From contig OY986440.1 of NCBI GenBank assembly GCA_963920525.1, forward strand, positions 1,488,001 through 1,552,000: a DNA stretch of 64,000 nt. The letters run 5' to 3'. The stretch comes from Dichetophora obliterata. Taxonomy: Eukaryota > Arthropoda > Insecta > Diptera > Sciomyzidae. The position numbers were made by a program, and so were the translations under genes. Shown here piece by piece: positions 48,119 through 62,054 of this stretch; positions within the stretch are counted from its first letter, which is position 1; each line of letters opens with the position of its first letter. The notes beneath the pieces are model-generated. The model was not told the DNA's origin, searched no databases, and was given only the letters and a program-made list of their open reading frames with translations.

Positions 48119-48913
48119 GATAAAATTAATTTTGACCTTGAAAAAACACCCCAGATTAAACCGGATATTTTTTCCATAGCGACTCTTACAAAAGCCACAT
48201 GGCGGCCATCATTAAAAAATTGTCAACTCTGCGCCTCTCCTAAGCGGCCATTATACTTTTGTGGAAGGAGGAGGAGCCACAAAAACAGCCAGTGTTGTGC
48301 AAAAGTTTATGAGAAGTATAAGTGTTGTGTAAATTTGAAACCAGTTTCAATGCCTTCCTACACTCATTACCAATTCCTAGAGAACCCTATGATTTTGAAA
48401 TTTTATAATTTTGAAATTCTGACGACGGATTCGGATTCAGTGACCCATATTTTGCGTATGATTTTTTTTTTGCCTTCCCCGAATTCTCAAAACTACAGAA
48501 AAAGAAGGTGGCAACCCTATCCACCATCTTGAATTTTAAAATTCTGACTTCAGATTCGAAATCAGCGACCCCTAAACACTAATAAATGACGTTTAAAATT
48601 CTTAAAAAGACATATTATTAGGTGGCAACCCTATTATTTCGAATCTTTATAATTTTGAAATTCTGACGACGGATTCGGATTCAGTGACCCATATTTTGTG
48701 TATGATTTTTTTTTGCCTTCCCCGAATTCTCAAAACTACAGAAAAAGAAGGTGGCAACCCTATCCACCATCTTGAATTTTAAAATTCTGACTTCAGATTC
48801 GAAATCAGCGACCCCTAAACACTAATAAATGACTACAAACTACAAAAAATAAAGGTGGCAACCCTATCCACCATCTTGAATTTTAAAATTCTGACCTTAA
48901 ATTCGAAATCAGC
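48119..48913 (+). repeat. Unit U57, n=1, 795 bp
   Basis: Core GACC/CTCTTAC. Betas GCGTATG-T10, GTGTATG-T9. Delta has a private G-to-A at 48900 (CCTTAAATTCG). Confidence 0.95.
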
Positions 48914-49708
48914 GATAAAATTAATTTTGACCTTGAAAAAACACCCCAGATTAAACCGGATATTTTTTCCATAGCGACTCTCACAAAAGCCACATGGCGG
49001 CCATCATTAAAAAATTGTCAACTCTGCGCCTCTCCTAAGCGGCCATTATACTTTTGTGGAAGGAGGAGGAGCCACAAAAACAGCCAGTGTTGTGCAAAAG
49101 TTTATGAGAAGTATAAGTGTTGTGTAAATTTGAAACCAGTTTCAATGCCTTCCTACACTCATTACCAATTCCTAGAGAACCCTATGATTTTGAAATTTTA
49201 TAATTTTGAAATTCTGACGACGGATTCGGATTCAGTGACCCATATTTTGTGTATGATTTTTTTTTTGCCTTCCCCGAATTCTCAAAACTACAGAAAAAGA
49301 AGGTGGCAACCCTATCCACCATCTTGAATTTTAAAATTCTGACTTCAGATTCGAAATCAGCGACCCCTAAACACTAATAAATGACGTTTAAAATTCTTAA
49401 AAAGACATATTATTAGGTGGCAACCCTATTATTTCGAATCTTTATAATTTTGAAATTCTGACGACGGATTCGGATTCAGTGACCCATATTTTGTGTATGA
49501 TTTTTTTTTGCCTTCCCCGAATTCTCAAAACTACAGAAAAAGAAGGTGGCAACCCTATCCACCATCTTGAATTTTAAAATTCTGACTTCAGATTCGAAAT
49601 CAGCGACCCCTAAACACTAATAAATGACTACAAACTACAAAAAATAAAGGTGGCAACCCTATCCACCATCTTGAATTTTAAAATTCTGACCTTAGATTCG
49701 AAATCAGC
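48914..49708 (+). repeat. Unit U58, n=1, 795 bp
   Basis: Core GACC/CTCTCAC. Betas GTGTATG-T10, GTGTATG-T9. Confidence 0.95.
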
Positions 49709-50504
49709 GATAAAATTAATTTTGACCTTGAAAAAACACCCCAGATTAAACCGGATATTTTTTCCATAGCGACTCTTACAAAAGCCACATGGCGGCCATC
49801 ATTAAAAAATTGTCAACTCTGCGCCTCTCCTAAGCGGCCATTATACTTTTGTGGAAGGAGGAGGAGCCACAAAAACAGCCAGTGTTGTGCAAAAGTTTAT
49901 GAGAAGTATAAGTGTTGTGTAAATTTGAAACCAGTTTCAATGCCTTCCTACACTCATTACCAATTCCTAGAGAACCCTATGATTTTGAAATTTTATAATT
50001 TTGAAATTCTGACGACGGATTCGGATTCAGTGACCCATATTTTGCGTATGATTTTTTTTTTGCCTTCCCCGAATTCTCAAAACTACAGAAAAAGAAGGTG
50101 GCAACCCTATCCACCATCTTGAATTTTAAAATTCTGACTTCAGATTCGAAATCAGCGACCCCTAAACACTAATAAATGACGTTTAAAATTCTTAAAAAGA
50201 CATATTATTAGGTGGCAACCCTATTATTTCGAATCTTTATAATTTTGAAATTCTGACGACGGATTCGGATTCAGTGACCCATATTTTGCGTATGATTTTT
50301 TTTTTGCCTTCCCCGAATTCTCAAAACTACAGAAAAAGAAGGTGGCAACCCTATCCACCATCTTGAATTTTAAAATTCTGACTTCAGATTCGAAATCAGC
50401 GACCCCTAAACACTAATAAATGACTACAAACTACAAAAAATAAAGGTGGCAACCCTATCCACCATCTTGAATTTTAAAATTCTGACCTTAGATTCGAAAT
50501 CAGC
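49709..50504 (+). repeat. Unit U59, n=1, 796 bp, homogenised betas
   Basis: Core GACC/CTCTTAC. Both betas are GCGTATG-T10, a first-beta allele occupying the second position as in U44. Confidence 0.95.
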
Positions 50505-51299
50505 GATAAAATTAATTTTGACCTTGAAAAAACACCCCAGATTAAACCGGATATTTTTTCCATAGCGACTCTCACAAAAGCCACATGGCGGCCATCATTA
50601 AAAAATTGTCAACTCTGCGCCTCTCCTAAGCGGCCATTATACTTTTGTGGAAGGAGGAGGAGCCACAAAAACAGCCAGTGTTGTGCAAAAGTTTATGAGA
50701 AGTATAAGTGTTGTGTAAATTTGAAACCAGTTTCAATGCCTTCCTACACTCATTACCAATTCCTAGAGAACCCTATGATTTTGAAATTTTATAATTTTGA
50801 AATTCTGACGACGGATTCGGATTCAGTGACCCATATTTTGCGTATGATTTTTTTTTTGCCTTCCCCGAATTCTCAAAACTACAGAAAAAGAAGGTGGCAA
50901 CCCTATCCACCATCTTGAATTTTAAAATTCTGACTTCAGATTCGAAATCAGCGACCCCTAAACACTAATAAATGACGTTTAAAATTCTTAAAAAGACATA
51001 TTATTAGGTGGCAACCCTATTATTTCGAATCTTTATAATTTTGAAATTCTGACGACGGATTCGGATTCAGTGACCCATATTTTGTGTATGATTTTTTTTT
51101 GCCTTCCCCGAATTCTCAAAACTACAGAAAAAGAAGGTGGCAACCCTATCCACCATCTTGAATTTTAAAATTCTGACTTCAGATTCGAAATCAGCGACCC
51201 CTAAACACTAATAAATGACTACAAACTACAAAAAATAAAGGTGGCAACCCTATCCACCATCTTGAATTTTAAAATTCTGACCTTAGATTCGAAATCAGC
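50505..51299 (+). repeat. Unit U60, n=1, 795 bp
   Basis: Core GACC/CTCTCAC. Betas GCGTATG-T10, GTGTATG-T9. Confidence 0.95.
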
Positions 51300-52094
51300 G
51301 ATAAAATTAATTTTGACCTTGAAAAAACACCCCAGATTAAACCGGATATTTTTTCCATAGCGACTCTCACAAAAGCCACATGGCGGCCATCATTAAAAAA
51401 TTGTCAACTCTGCGCCTCTCCTAAGCGGCCATTATACTTTTGTGGAAGGAGGAGGAGCCACAAAAACAGCCAGTGTTGTGCAAAAGTTTATGAGAAGTAT
51501 AAGTGTTGTGTAAATTTGAAACCAGTTTCAATGCCTTCCTACACTCATTACCAATTCCTAGAGAACCCTATGATTTTGAAATTTTATAATTTTGAAATTC
51601 TGACGACGGATTCGGATTCAGTGACCCATATTTTGTGTATGATTTTTTTTTTGCCTTCCCCGAATTCTCAAAACTACAGAAAAAGAAGGTGGCAACCCTA
51701 TCCACCATCTTGAATTTTAAAATTCTGACTTCAGATTCGAAATCAGCGACCCCTAAACACTAATAAATGACGTTTAAAATTCTTAAAAAGACATATTATT
51801 AGGTGGCAACCCTATTATTTCGAATCTTTATAATTTTGAAATTCTGACGACGGATTCGGATTCAGTGACCCATATTTTGTGTATGATTTTTTTTTGCCTT
51901 CCCCGAATTCTCAAAACTACAGAAAAAGAAGGTGGCAACCCTATCCACCATCTTGAATTTTAAAATTCTGACTTCAGATTCGAAATCAGCGACCCCTAAA
52001 CACTAATAAATGACTACAAACTACAAAAAATAAAGGTGGCAACCCTATCCACCATCTTGAATTTTAAAATTCTGACCTTAGATTCGAAATCAGC
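51300..52094 (+). repeat. Unit U61, n=1, 795 bp
   Basis: Core GACC/CTCTCAC. Betas GTGTATG-T10, GTGTATG-T9. Confidence 0.95.
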
Positions 52095-52888
52095 GATAAA
52101 ATTAATTTTGACCTTGAAAAAACACCCCAGATTAAACCGGATATTTTTTCCATAGCGACTCTTACAAAAGCCACATGGCGGCCATCATTAAAAAATTGTC
52201 AACTCTGCGCCTCTCCTAAGCGGCCATTATACTTTTGTGGAAGGAGGAGGAGCCACAAAAACAGCCAGTGTTGTGCAAAAGTTTATGAGAAGTATAAGTG
52301 TTGTGTAAATTTGAAACCAGTTTCAATGCCTTCCTACACTCATTACCAATTCCTAGAGAACCCTATGATTTTGAAATTTTATAATTTTGAAATTCTGACG
52401 ACGGATTCGGATTCAGTGACCCATATTTTGTGTATGATTTTTTTTTGCCTTCCCCGAATTCTCAAAACTACAGAAAAAGAAGGTGGCAACCCTATCCACC
52501 ATCTTGAATTTTAAAATTCTGACTTCAGATTCGAAATCAGCGACCCCTAAACACTAATAAATGACGTTTAAAATTCTTAAAAAGACATATTATTAGGTGG
52601 CAACCCTATTATTTCGAATCTTTATAATTTTGAAATTCTGACGACGGATTCGGATTCAGTGACCCATATTTTGTGTATGATTTTTTTTTGCCTTCCCCGA
52701 ATTCTCAAAACTACAGAAAAAGAAGGTGGCAACCCTATCCACCATCTTGAATTTTAAAATTCTGACTTCAGATTCGAAATCAGCGACCCCTAAACACTAA
52801 TAAATGACTACAAACTACAAAAAATAAAGGTGGCAACCCTATCCACCATCTTGAATTTTAAAATTCTGACCTTAGATTCGAAATCAGC
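52095..52888 (+). repeat. Unit U62, n=1, 794 bp
   Basis: Core GACC/CTCTTAC. Betas GTGTATG-T9, GTGTATG-T9. Counterpart U69. Confidence 0.95.
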
Positions 52889-53927
52889 GATAAAATTAAT
52901 TTTGACCTTGAAAAAACACCCCAGATTAAACCGGATATTTTTTCCATAGCGACTCTCACAAAAGCCACATGGCGGCCATCATTAAAAAATTGTCAACTCT
53001 GCGCCTCTCCTAAGCGGCCATTATACTTTTGTGGAAGGAGGAGGAGCCACAAAAACAGCCAGTGTTGTGCAAAAGTTTATGAGAAGTATAAGTGTTGTGT
53101 AAATTTGAAACCAGTTTCAATGCCTTCCTACACTCATTACCAATTCCTAGAGAACCCTATGATTTTGAAATTTTATAATTTTGAAATTCTGACGACGGAT
53201 TCGGATTCAGTGACCCATATTTTGCGTATGATTTTTTTTTTGCCTTCCCCGAATTCTCAAAACTACAGAAAAAGAAGGTGGCAACCCTATCCACCATCTT
53301 GAATTTTAAAATTCTGACTTCAGATTCGAAATCAGCGACCCCTAAACACTAATAAATGACGTTTAAAATTCTTAAAAAGACATATTATTAGGTGGCAACC
53401 CTATTATTTCGAATCTTTATAATTTTGAAATTCTGACAACGGATTCGGATTCAGTGACCCATATTTTGTGTATGATTTTTTTTTGCCTTCCCCGAATTCT
53501 CAAAACTACAGAAAAAGAAGGTGGCAACCCTATCCACCATCTTGAATTTTAAAATTCTGACTTCAGATTCGAAATCAGCGACCCCTAAACACTAATAAAT
53601 GACGTTTAAAATTCTTAAAAAGACATATTATTAGGTGGCAACCCTATTATTTCGAATCTTTATAATTTTGAAATTCTGACGACGGATTCGGATTCAGTGA
53701 CCCATATTTTGCGTATGATTTTTTTTTTGCCTTCCCCGAATTCTCAAAACTACAGAAAAAGAAGGTGGCAACCCTATCCACCATCTTGAATTTTAAAATT
53801 CTGACTTCAGATTCGAAATCAGCGACCCCTAAACACTAATAAATGACTACAAACTACAAAAAATAAAGGTGGCAACCCTATCCACCATCTTGAATTTTAA
53901 AATTCTGACCTTAGATTCGAAATCAGC
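52889..53927 (+). repeat. Unit U63, n=2, 1039 bp
   Basis: Core GACC/CTCTCAC. Betas GCGTATG-T10, GTGTATG-T9 with GACAACGG, GCGTATG-T10. U48 and U70 have GTGTATG in the third beta. Confidence 0.95.
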
Positions 53928-54721
53928 GATAAAATTAATTTTGTCCTTGAAAAAACACCCCAGATTAAACCGGATATTTTTTCCATAGCGACTCTCACAA
54001 AAGCCACATGGCGGCCATCATTAAAAAATTGTCAACTCTGCGCCTCTCCTAAGCGGCCATTATACTTTTGTGGAAGGAGGAGGAGCCACAAAAACAGCCA
54101 GTGTTGTGCAAAAGTTTATGAGAAGTATAAGTGTTGTGTAAATTTGAAACCAGTTTCAATGCCTTCCTACACTCATTACCAATTCCTAGAGAACCCTATG
54201 ATTTTGAAATTTTATAATTTTGAAATTCTGACGACGGATTCGGATTCAGTGACCCATATTTTGCGTATGATTTTTTTTTTGCCTTCCCCGAATTCTCAAA
54301 ACTACAGAAAAAGAAGGTGGCAACCCTATCCACCATCTTGAATTTTAAAATTCTGACTTCAGATTCGAAATCAGCGACCCCTAAACACTAATAAATGACG
54401 TTTAAAATTCTTAAAAAGACATATTATTAGGTGGCAACCCTATTATTTCGAATCTTTATAATTTTGAAATTCTGACGACGGATTCGGATTCAGTGACCCA
54501 TATTTTGTGTATGATTTTTTTTGCCTTCCCCGAATTCTCAAAACTACAGAAAAAGAAGGTGGCAACCCTATCCACCATCTTGAATTTTAAAATTCTGACT
54601 TCAGATTCGAAATCAGCGACCCCTAAACACTAATAAATGACTACAAACTACAAAAAATAAAGGTGGCAACCCTATCCACCATCTTGAATTTTAAAATTCT
54701 GACCTTAGATTCGAAATCAGC
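53928..54721 (+). repeat. Unit U64, n=1, 794 bp
   Basis: Core GTCC/CTCTCAC. Betas GCGTATG-T10, GTGTATG-T8. Confidence 0.95.
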
Positions 54722-55760
54722 GATAAAATTAATTTTGACCTTGAAAAAACACCCCAGATTAAACCGGATATTTTTTCCATAGCGACTCTCACAAAAGCCA
54801 CATGGCGGCCATCATTAAAAAATTGTCAACTCTGCGCCTCTCCTAAGCGGCCATTATACTTTTGTGGAAGGAGGAGGAGCCACAAAAACAGCCAGTGTTG
54901 TGCAAAAGTTTATGAGAAGTATAAGTGTTGTGTAAATTTGAAACCAGTTTCAATGCCTTCCTACACTCATTACCAATTCCTAGAGAACCCTATGATTTTG
55001 AAATTTTATAATTTTGAAATTCTGACGACGGATTCGGATTCAGTGACCCATATTTTGTGTATGATTTTTTTTTTGCCTTCCCCGAATTCTCAAAACTACA
55101 GAAAAAGAAGGTGGCAACCCTATCCACCATCTTGAATTTTAAAATTCTGACTTCAGATTCGAAATCAGCGACCCCTAAACACTAATAAATGACGTTTAAA
55201 ATTCTTAAAAAGACATATTATTAGGTGGCAACCCTATTATTTCGAATCTTTATAATTTTGAAATTCTGACGACGGATTCGGATTCAGTGACCCATATTTT
55301 GTGTATGATTTTTTTTTGCCTTCCCCGAATTCTCAAAACTACAGAAAAAGAAGGTGGCAACCCTATCCACCATCTTGAATTTTAAAATTCTGACTTCAGA
55401 TTCGAAATCAGCGACCCCTAAACACTAATAAATGACGTTTAAAATTCTTAAAAAGACATATTATTAGGTGGCAACCCTATTATTTCGAATCTTTATAATT
55501 TTGAAATTCTGACGACGGATTCGGATTCAGTGACCCATATTTTGTGCATGATTTTTTTTTTGCCTTCCCCGAATTCTCAAAACTACAGAAAAAGAAGGTG
55601 GCAACCCTATCCACCATCTTGAATTTTAAAATTCTGACTTCAGATTCGAAATCAGCGACCCCTAAACACTAATAAATGACTACAAACTACAAAAAATAAA
55701 GGTGGCAACCCTATCCACCATCTTGAATTTTAAAATTCTGACCTTAGATTCGAAATCAGC
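54722..55760 (+). repeat. Unit U65, n=2, 1039 bp
   Basis: Core GACC/CTCTCAC. Betas GTGTATG-T10, GTGTATG-T9, GTGCATG-T10. Confidence 0.95.
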
Positions 55761-56554
55761 GATAAAATTAATTTTGTCCTTGAAAAAACACCCCAGATTA
55801 AACCGGATATTTTTTCCATAGCGACTCTCACAAAAGCCACATGGCGGCCATCATTAAAAAATTGTCAACTCTGCGCCTCTCCTAAGCGGCCATTATACTT
55901 TTGTGGAAGGAGGAGGAGCCACAAAAACAGCCAGTGTTGTGCAAAAGTTTATGAGAAGTATAAGTGTTGTGTAAATTTGAAACCAGTTTCAATGCCTTCC
56001 TACACTCATTACCAATTCCTAGAGAACCCTATGATTTTGAAATTTTATAATTTTGAAATTCTGACGACGGATTCGGATTCAGTGACCCATATTTTGTGTA
56101 TGATTTTTTTTTGCCTTCCCCGAATTCTCAAAACTACAGAAAAAAAAGGTGGCAACCCTATCCACCATCTTGAATTTTAAAATTCTGACTTCAGATTCTA
56201 AATCAGCGACCCCTAAACACTAATAAATGACGTTTAAAATTCTTAAAAAGACATATTATTAGGTGGCAACCCTATTATTTCGAATCTTTATAATTTTGAA
56301 ATTCTGACGACGGATTCGGATTCAGTGACCCATATTTTGTGTATGATTTTTTTTTGCCTTCCCCGAATTCTCAAAACTACAGAAAAAGAAGGTGGCAACC
56401 CTATCCACCATCTTGAATTTTAAAATTCTGACTTCAGATTCGAAATCAGCGACCTCTAAACACTAATAAATGACTACAAACTACAAAAAATAAAGGTGGC
56501 AACCCTATCCACCATCTTGAATTTTAAAATTCTGACCTTAGATTCGAAATCAGC
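55761..56554 (+). repeat. Unit U66, n=1, 794 bp, marked
   Basis: Core GTCC/CTCTCAC. Same A8, ATTCTAAATC and CGACCTCT alleles as U51, displaced 12652 bp. Betas GTGTATG-T9, GTGTATG-T9. Confidence 0.95.
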
Positions 56555-57593
56555 GATAAAATTAATTTTGACCTTGAAAAAACACCCCAGATTAAACCGG
56601 ATATTTTTTCCATAGCGACTCTCACAAAAGCCACATGGCGGCCATCATTAAAAAATTGTCAACTCTGCGCCTCTCCTAAGCGGCCATTATACTTTTGTGG
56701 AAGGAGGAGGAGCCACAAAAACAGCCAGTGTTGTGCAAAAGTTTATGAGAAGTATAAGTGTTGTGTAAATTTGAAACCAGTTTCAATGCCTTCCTACACT
56801 CATTACCAATTCCTAGAGAACCCTATGATTTTGAAATTTTATAATTTTGAAATTCTGACGACGGATTCGGATTCAGTGACCCATATTTTGTGTATGATTT
56901 TTTTTTTTGCCTTCCCCGAATTCTCAAAACTACAGAAAAAGAAGGTGGCAACCCTATCCACCATCTTGAATTTTAAAATTCTGACTTCAGATTCGAAATC
57001 AGCGACCCCTAAACACTAATAAATGACGTTTAAAATTCTTAAAAAGACATATTATTAGGTGGCAACCCTATTATTTCGAATCTTTATAATTTTGAAATTC
57101 TGACGACGGATTCGGATTCAGTGACCCATATTTTGTGTATGATTTTTTTTTGCCTTCCCCGAATTCTCAAAACTACAGAAAAAGAAGGTGGCAACCCTAT
57201 CCACCATCTTGAATTTTAAAATTCTGACTTCAGATTCGAAATCAGCGACCCCTAAACACTAATAAATGACGTTTAAAATTCTTAAAAAGACATATTATTA
57301 GGTGGCAACCCTATTATTTCGAATCTTTATAATTTTGAAATTCTGACGACGGATTCGGATTCAGTGACCCATATTTTGTGCATGATTTTTTTTTGCCTTC
57401 CCCGAATTCTCAAAACTACAGAAAAAGAAGGTGGCAACCCTATTCACCATCTTGAATTTTAAAATTCTGACTTCAGATTCGAAATCAGCGACCCCTAAAC
57501 ACTAATAAATGACTACAAACTACAAAAAATAAAGGTGGCAACCCTATCCACCATCTTGAATTTTAAAATTCTGACCTTAGATTCGAAATCAGC
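56555..57593 (+). repeat. Unit U67, n=2, 1039 bp, T11
   Basis: Core GACC/CTCTCAC. Betas GTGTATG-T11, GTGTATG-T9, GTGCATG-T9 with CTATTCACC. Confidence 0.95.
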
Positions 57594-58388
57594 GATAAAA
57601 TTAATTTTGACCTTGAAAAAACACCCCAGATTAAACCGGATATTTTTTCCATAGCGACTCTCACAAAAGCCACATGGCGGCCATCATTAAAAAATTGTCA
57701 ACTCTGCGCCTCTCCTAAGCGGCCATTATACTTTTGTGGAAGGAGGAGGAGCCACAAAAACAGCCAGTGTTGTGCAAAAGTTTATGAGAAGTATAAGTGT
57801 TGTGTAAATTTGAAACCAGTTTCAATGCCTTCCTACACTCATTACCAATTCCTAGAGAACCCTATGATTTTGAAATTTTATAATTTTGAAATTCTGACGA
57901 CGGATTCGGATTCAGTGACCCATATTTCGTATATTATTTTTTTTTTGCCTTCCCCGAATTCTCAAAACTACAGAAAAAGAAGGTGGCAACCCTATCCACC
58001 ATCTTGAATTTTAAAATTCTGACTTCAGATTCGAAATCAGCGACCCCTAAACACTAATAAATGACGTTTAAAATTCTTAAAAAGACATATTATTAGGTGG
58101 CAACCCTATTATTTCGAATCTTTATAATTTTGAAATTCTGACGACGGATTCGGATTCAGTGACCCATATTTTGTGTATGATTTTTTTTTGCCTTCCCCGA
58201 ATTCTCAAAACTACAGAAAAAGAAGGTGGCAACCCTATCCACCATCTTGAATTTTAAAATTCTGACTTCAGATTCGAAATCAGCGACCCCTAAACACTAA
58301 TAAATGACTACAAACTACAAAAAATAAAGGTGGCAACCCTATCCACCATCTTGAATTTTAAAATTCTGACCTTAGATTCGAAATCAGC
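57594..58388 (+). repeat. Unit U68, n=1, 795 bp, rearranged tag
   Basis: Core GACC/CTCTCAC. The first beta reads CATATTTCGTATATTA then T10 at about 57921-57934, where its counterpart U53 has CATATTTTGCGTATGA. Second beta GTGTATG-T9. Confidence 0.95.
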
Positions 58389-59182
58389 GATAAAATTAAT
58401 TTTGACCTTGAAAAAACACCCCAGATTAAACCGGATATTTTTTCCATAGCGACTCTTACAAAAGCCACATGGCGGCCATCATTAAAAAATTGTCAACTCT
58501 GCGCCTCTCCTAAGCGGCCATTATACTTTTGTGGAAGGAGGAGGAGCCACAAAAACAGCCAGTGTTGTGCAAAAGTTTATGAGAAGTATAAGTGTTGTGT
58601 AAATTTGAAACCAGTTTCAATGCCTTCCTACACTCATTACCAATTCCTAGAGAACCCTATGATTTTGAAATTTTATAATTTTGAAATTCTGACGACGGAT
58701 TCGGATTCAGTGACCCATATTTTGTGTATGATTTTTTTTTGCCTTCCCCGAATTCTCAAAACTACAGAAAAAGAAGGTGGCAACCCTATCCACCATCTTG
58801 AATTTTAAAATTCTGACTTCAGATTCGAAATCAGCGACCCCTAAACACTAATAAATGACGTTTAAAATTCTTAAAAAGACATATTATTAGGTGGCAACCC
58901 TATTATTTCGAATCTTTATAATTTTGAAATTCTGACGACGGATTCGGATTCAGTGACCCATATTTTGTGTATGATTTTTTTTTGCCTTCCCCGAATTCTC
59001 AAAACTACAGAAAAAGAAGGTGGCAACCCTATCCACCATCTTGAATTTTAAAATTCTGACTTCAGATTCGAAATCAGCGACCCCTAAACACTAATAAATG
59101 ACTACAAACTACAAAAAATAAAGGTGGCAACCCTATCCACCATCTTGAATTTTAAAATTCTGACCTTAGATTCGAAATCAGC
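58389..59182 (+). repeat. Unit U69, n=1, 794 bp
   Basis: Core GACC/CTCTTAC. Betas GTGTATG-T9, GTGTATG-T9. Confidence 0.95.
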
Positions 59183-60221
59183 GATAAAATTAATTTTGAC
59201 CTTGAAAAAACACCCCAGATTAAACCGGATATTTTTTCCATAGCGACTCTCACAAAAGCCACATGGCGGCCATCATTAAAAAATTGTCAACTCTGCGCCT
59301 CTCCTAAGCGGCCATTATACTTTTGTGGAAGGAGGAGGAGCCACAAAAACAGCCAGTGTTGTGCAAAAGTTTATGAGAAGTATAAGTGTTGTGTAAATTT
59401 GAAACCAGTTTCAATGCCTTCCTACACTCATTACCAATTCCTAGAGAACCCTATGATTTTGAAATTTTATAATTTTGAAATTCTGACGACGGATTCGGAT
59501 TCAGTGACCCATATTTTGCGTATGATTTTTTTTTTGCCTTCCCCGAATTCTCAAAACTACAGAAAAAGAAGGTGGCAACCCTATCCACCATCTTGAATTT
59601 TAAAATTCTGACTTCAGATTCGAAATCAGCGACCCCTAAACACTAATAAATGACGTTTAAAATTCTTAAAAAGACATATTATTAGGTGGCAACCCTATTA
59701 TTTCGAATCTTTATAATTTTGAAATTCTGACAACGGATTCGGATTCAGTGACCCATATTTTGTGTATGATTTTTTTTTGCCTTCCCCGAATTCTCAAAAC
59801 TACAGAAAAAGAAGGTGGCAACCCTATCCACCATCTTGAATTTTAAAATTCTGACTTCAGATTCGAAATCAGCGACCCCTAAACACTTATAAATGACGTT
59901 TAAAATTCTTAAAAAGACATATTATTAGGTGGCAACCCTATTATTTCGAATCTTTATAATTTTGAAATTCTGACGACGGATTCGGATTCAGTGACCCATA
60001 TTTTGTGTATGATTTTTTTTTTGCCTTCCCCGAATTCTCAAAACTACAGAAAAAGAAGGTGGCAACCCTATCCACCATCTTGAATTTTAAAATTCTGACT
60101 TCAGATTCGAAATCAGCGACCCCTAAACACTAATAAATGACTACAAACTACAAAAAATAAAGGTGGCAACCCTATCCACCATCTTGAATTTTAAAATTCT
60201 GACCTTAGATTCGAAATCAGC
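59183..60221 (+). repeat. Unit U70, n=2, 1039 bp
   Basis: Core GACC/CTCTCAC. Betas GCGTATG-T10, GTGTATG-T9 with GACAACGG, GTGTATG-T10. Private A-to-T at 59888 in the second alpha (AAACACTTAT). Confidence 0.95.
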
Positions 60222-61015
60222 GATAAAATTAATTTTGTCCTTGAAAAAACACCCCAGATTAAACCGGATATTTTTTCCATAGCGACTCTCACAAAAGCCA
60301 CATGGCGGCCATCATTAAAAAATTGTCAACTCTGCGCCTCTCCTAAGCGGCCATTATACTTTTGTGGAAGGAGGAGGAGCCACAAAAACAGCCAGTGTTG
60401 TGCAAAAGTTTATGAGAAGTATAAGTGTTGTGTAAATTTGAAACCAGTTTCAATGCCTTCCTACACTCATTACCAATTCCTAGAGAACCCTATGATTTTG
60501 AAATTTTATAATTTTGAAATTCTGACGACGGATTCGGATTCAGTGACCCATATTTTGCGTATGATTTTTTTTTTGCCTTCCCCGAATTCTCAAAACTACA
60601 GAAAAAGAAGGTGGCAACCCTATCCACCATCTTGAATTTTAAAATTCTGACTTCAGATTCGAAATCAGCGACCCCTAAACACTAATAAATGACGTTTAAA
60701 ATTCTTAAAAAGACATATTATTAGGTGGCAACCCTATTATTTCGAATCTTTATAATTTTGAAATTCTGACGACGGATTCGGATTCAGTGACCCATATTTT
60801 GTGTATGATTTTTTTTGCCTTCCCCGAATTCTCAAAACTACAGAAAAAGAAGGTGGCAACCCTATCCACCATCTTGAATTTTAAAATTCTGACTTCAGAT
60901 TCGAAATCAGCGACCCCTAAACACTAATAAATGACTACAAACTACAAAAAATAAAGGTGGCAACCCTATCCACCATCTTGAATTTTAAAATTCTGACCTT
61001 AGATTCGAAATCAGC
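60222..61015 (+). repeat. Unit U71, n=1, 794 bp
   Basis: Core GTCC/CTCTCAC. Betas GCGTATG-T10, GTGTATG-T8. Confidence 0.95.
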
Positions 61016-62054
61016 GATAAAATTAATTTTGACCTTGAAAAAACACCCCAGATTAAACCGGATATTTTTTCCATAGCGACTCTCACAAAAGCCACATGGC
61101 GGCCATCATTAAAAAATTGTCAACTCTGCGCCTCTCCTAAGCGGCCATTATACTTTTGTGGAAGGAGGAGGAGCCACAAAAACAGCCAGTGTTGTGCAAA
61201 AGTTTATGAGAAGTATAAGTGTTGTGTAAATTTGAAACCAGTTTCAATGCCTTCCTACACTCATTACCAATTCCTAGAGAACCCTATGATTTTGAAATTT
61301 TATAATTTTGAAATTCTGACGACGGATTCGGATTCAGTGACCCATATTTTGTGTATGATTTTTTTTTTGCCTTCCCCGAATTCTCAAAACTACAGAAAAA
61401 GAAGGTGGCAACCCTATCCACCATCTTGAATTTTAAAATTCTGACTTCAGATTCGAAATCAGCGACCCCTAAACACTAATAAATGACGTTTAAAATTCTT
61501 AAAAAGACATATTATTAGGTGGCAACCCTATTATTTCGAATCTTTATAATTTTGAAATTCTGACGACGGATTCGGATTCAGTGACCCATATTTTGTGTAT
61601 GATTTTTTTTTGCCTTCCCCGAATTCTCAAAACTACAGAAAAAGAAGGTGGCAACCCTATCCACCATCTTGAATTTTAAAATTCTGACTTCAGATTCGAA
61701 ATCAGCGACCCCTAAACACTAATAAATGACGTTTAAAATTCTTAAAAAGACATATTATTAGGTGGCAACCCTATTATTTCGAATCTTTATAATTTTGAAA
61801 TTCTGACGACGGATTCGGATTCAGTGACCCATATTTTGTGCATGATTTTTTTTTTGCCTTCCCCGAATTCTCAAAACTACAGAAAAAGAAGGTGGCAACC
61901 CTATCCACCATCTTGAATTTTAAAATTCTGACTTCAGATTCGAAATCAGCGACCCCTAAACACTAATAAATGACTACAAACTACAAAAAATAAAGGTGGC
62001 AACCCTATCCACCATCTTGAATTTTAAAATTCTGACCTTAGATTCGAAATCAGC
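61016..62054 (+). repeat. Unit U72, n=2, 1039 bp
   Basis: Core GACC/CTCTCAC. Betas GTGTATG-T10, GTGTATG-T9, GTGCATG-T10. Confidence 0.95.

Larger units (their letters stand above)
52095..58388 (+). repeat. Block B copy 2 (U62-U68), 6294 bp
   Basis: Seven units in tandem with the next copy; all unit starts are displaced by exactly 6294 bp. It carries the A8, TTCTAAATC, T11 and CGACCTCT markers. The U68 tag is uniquely rearranged. Confidence 0.92.
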
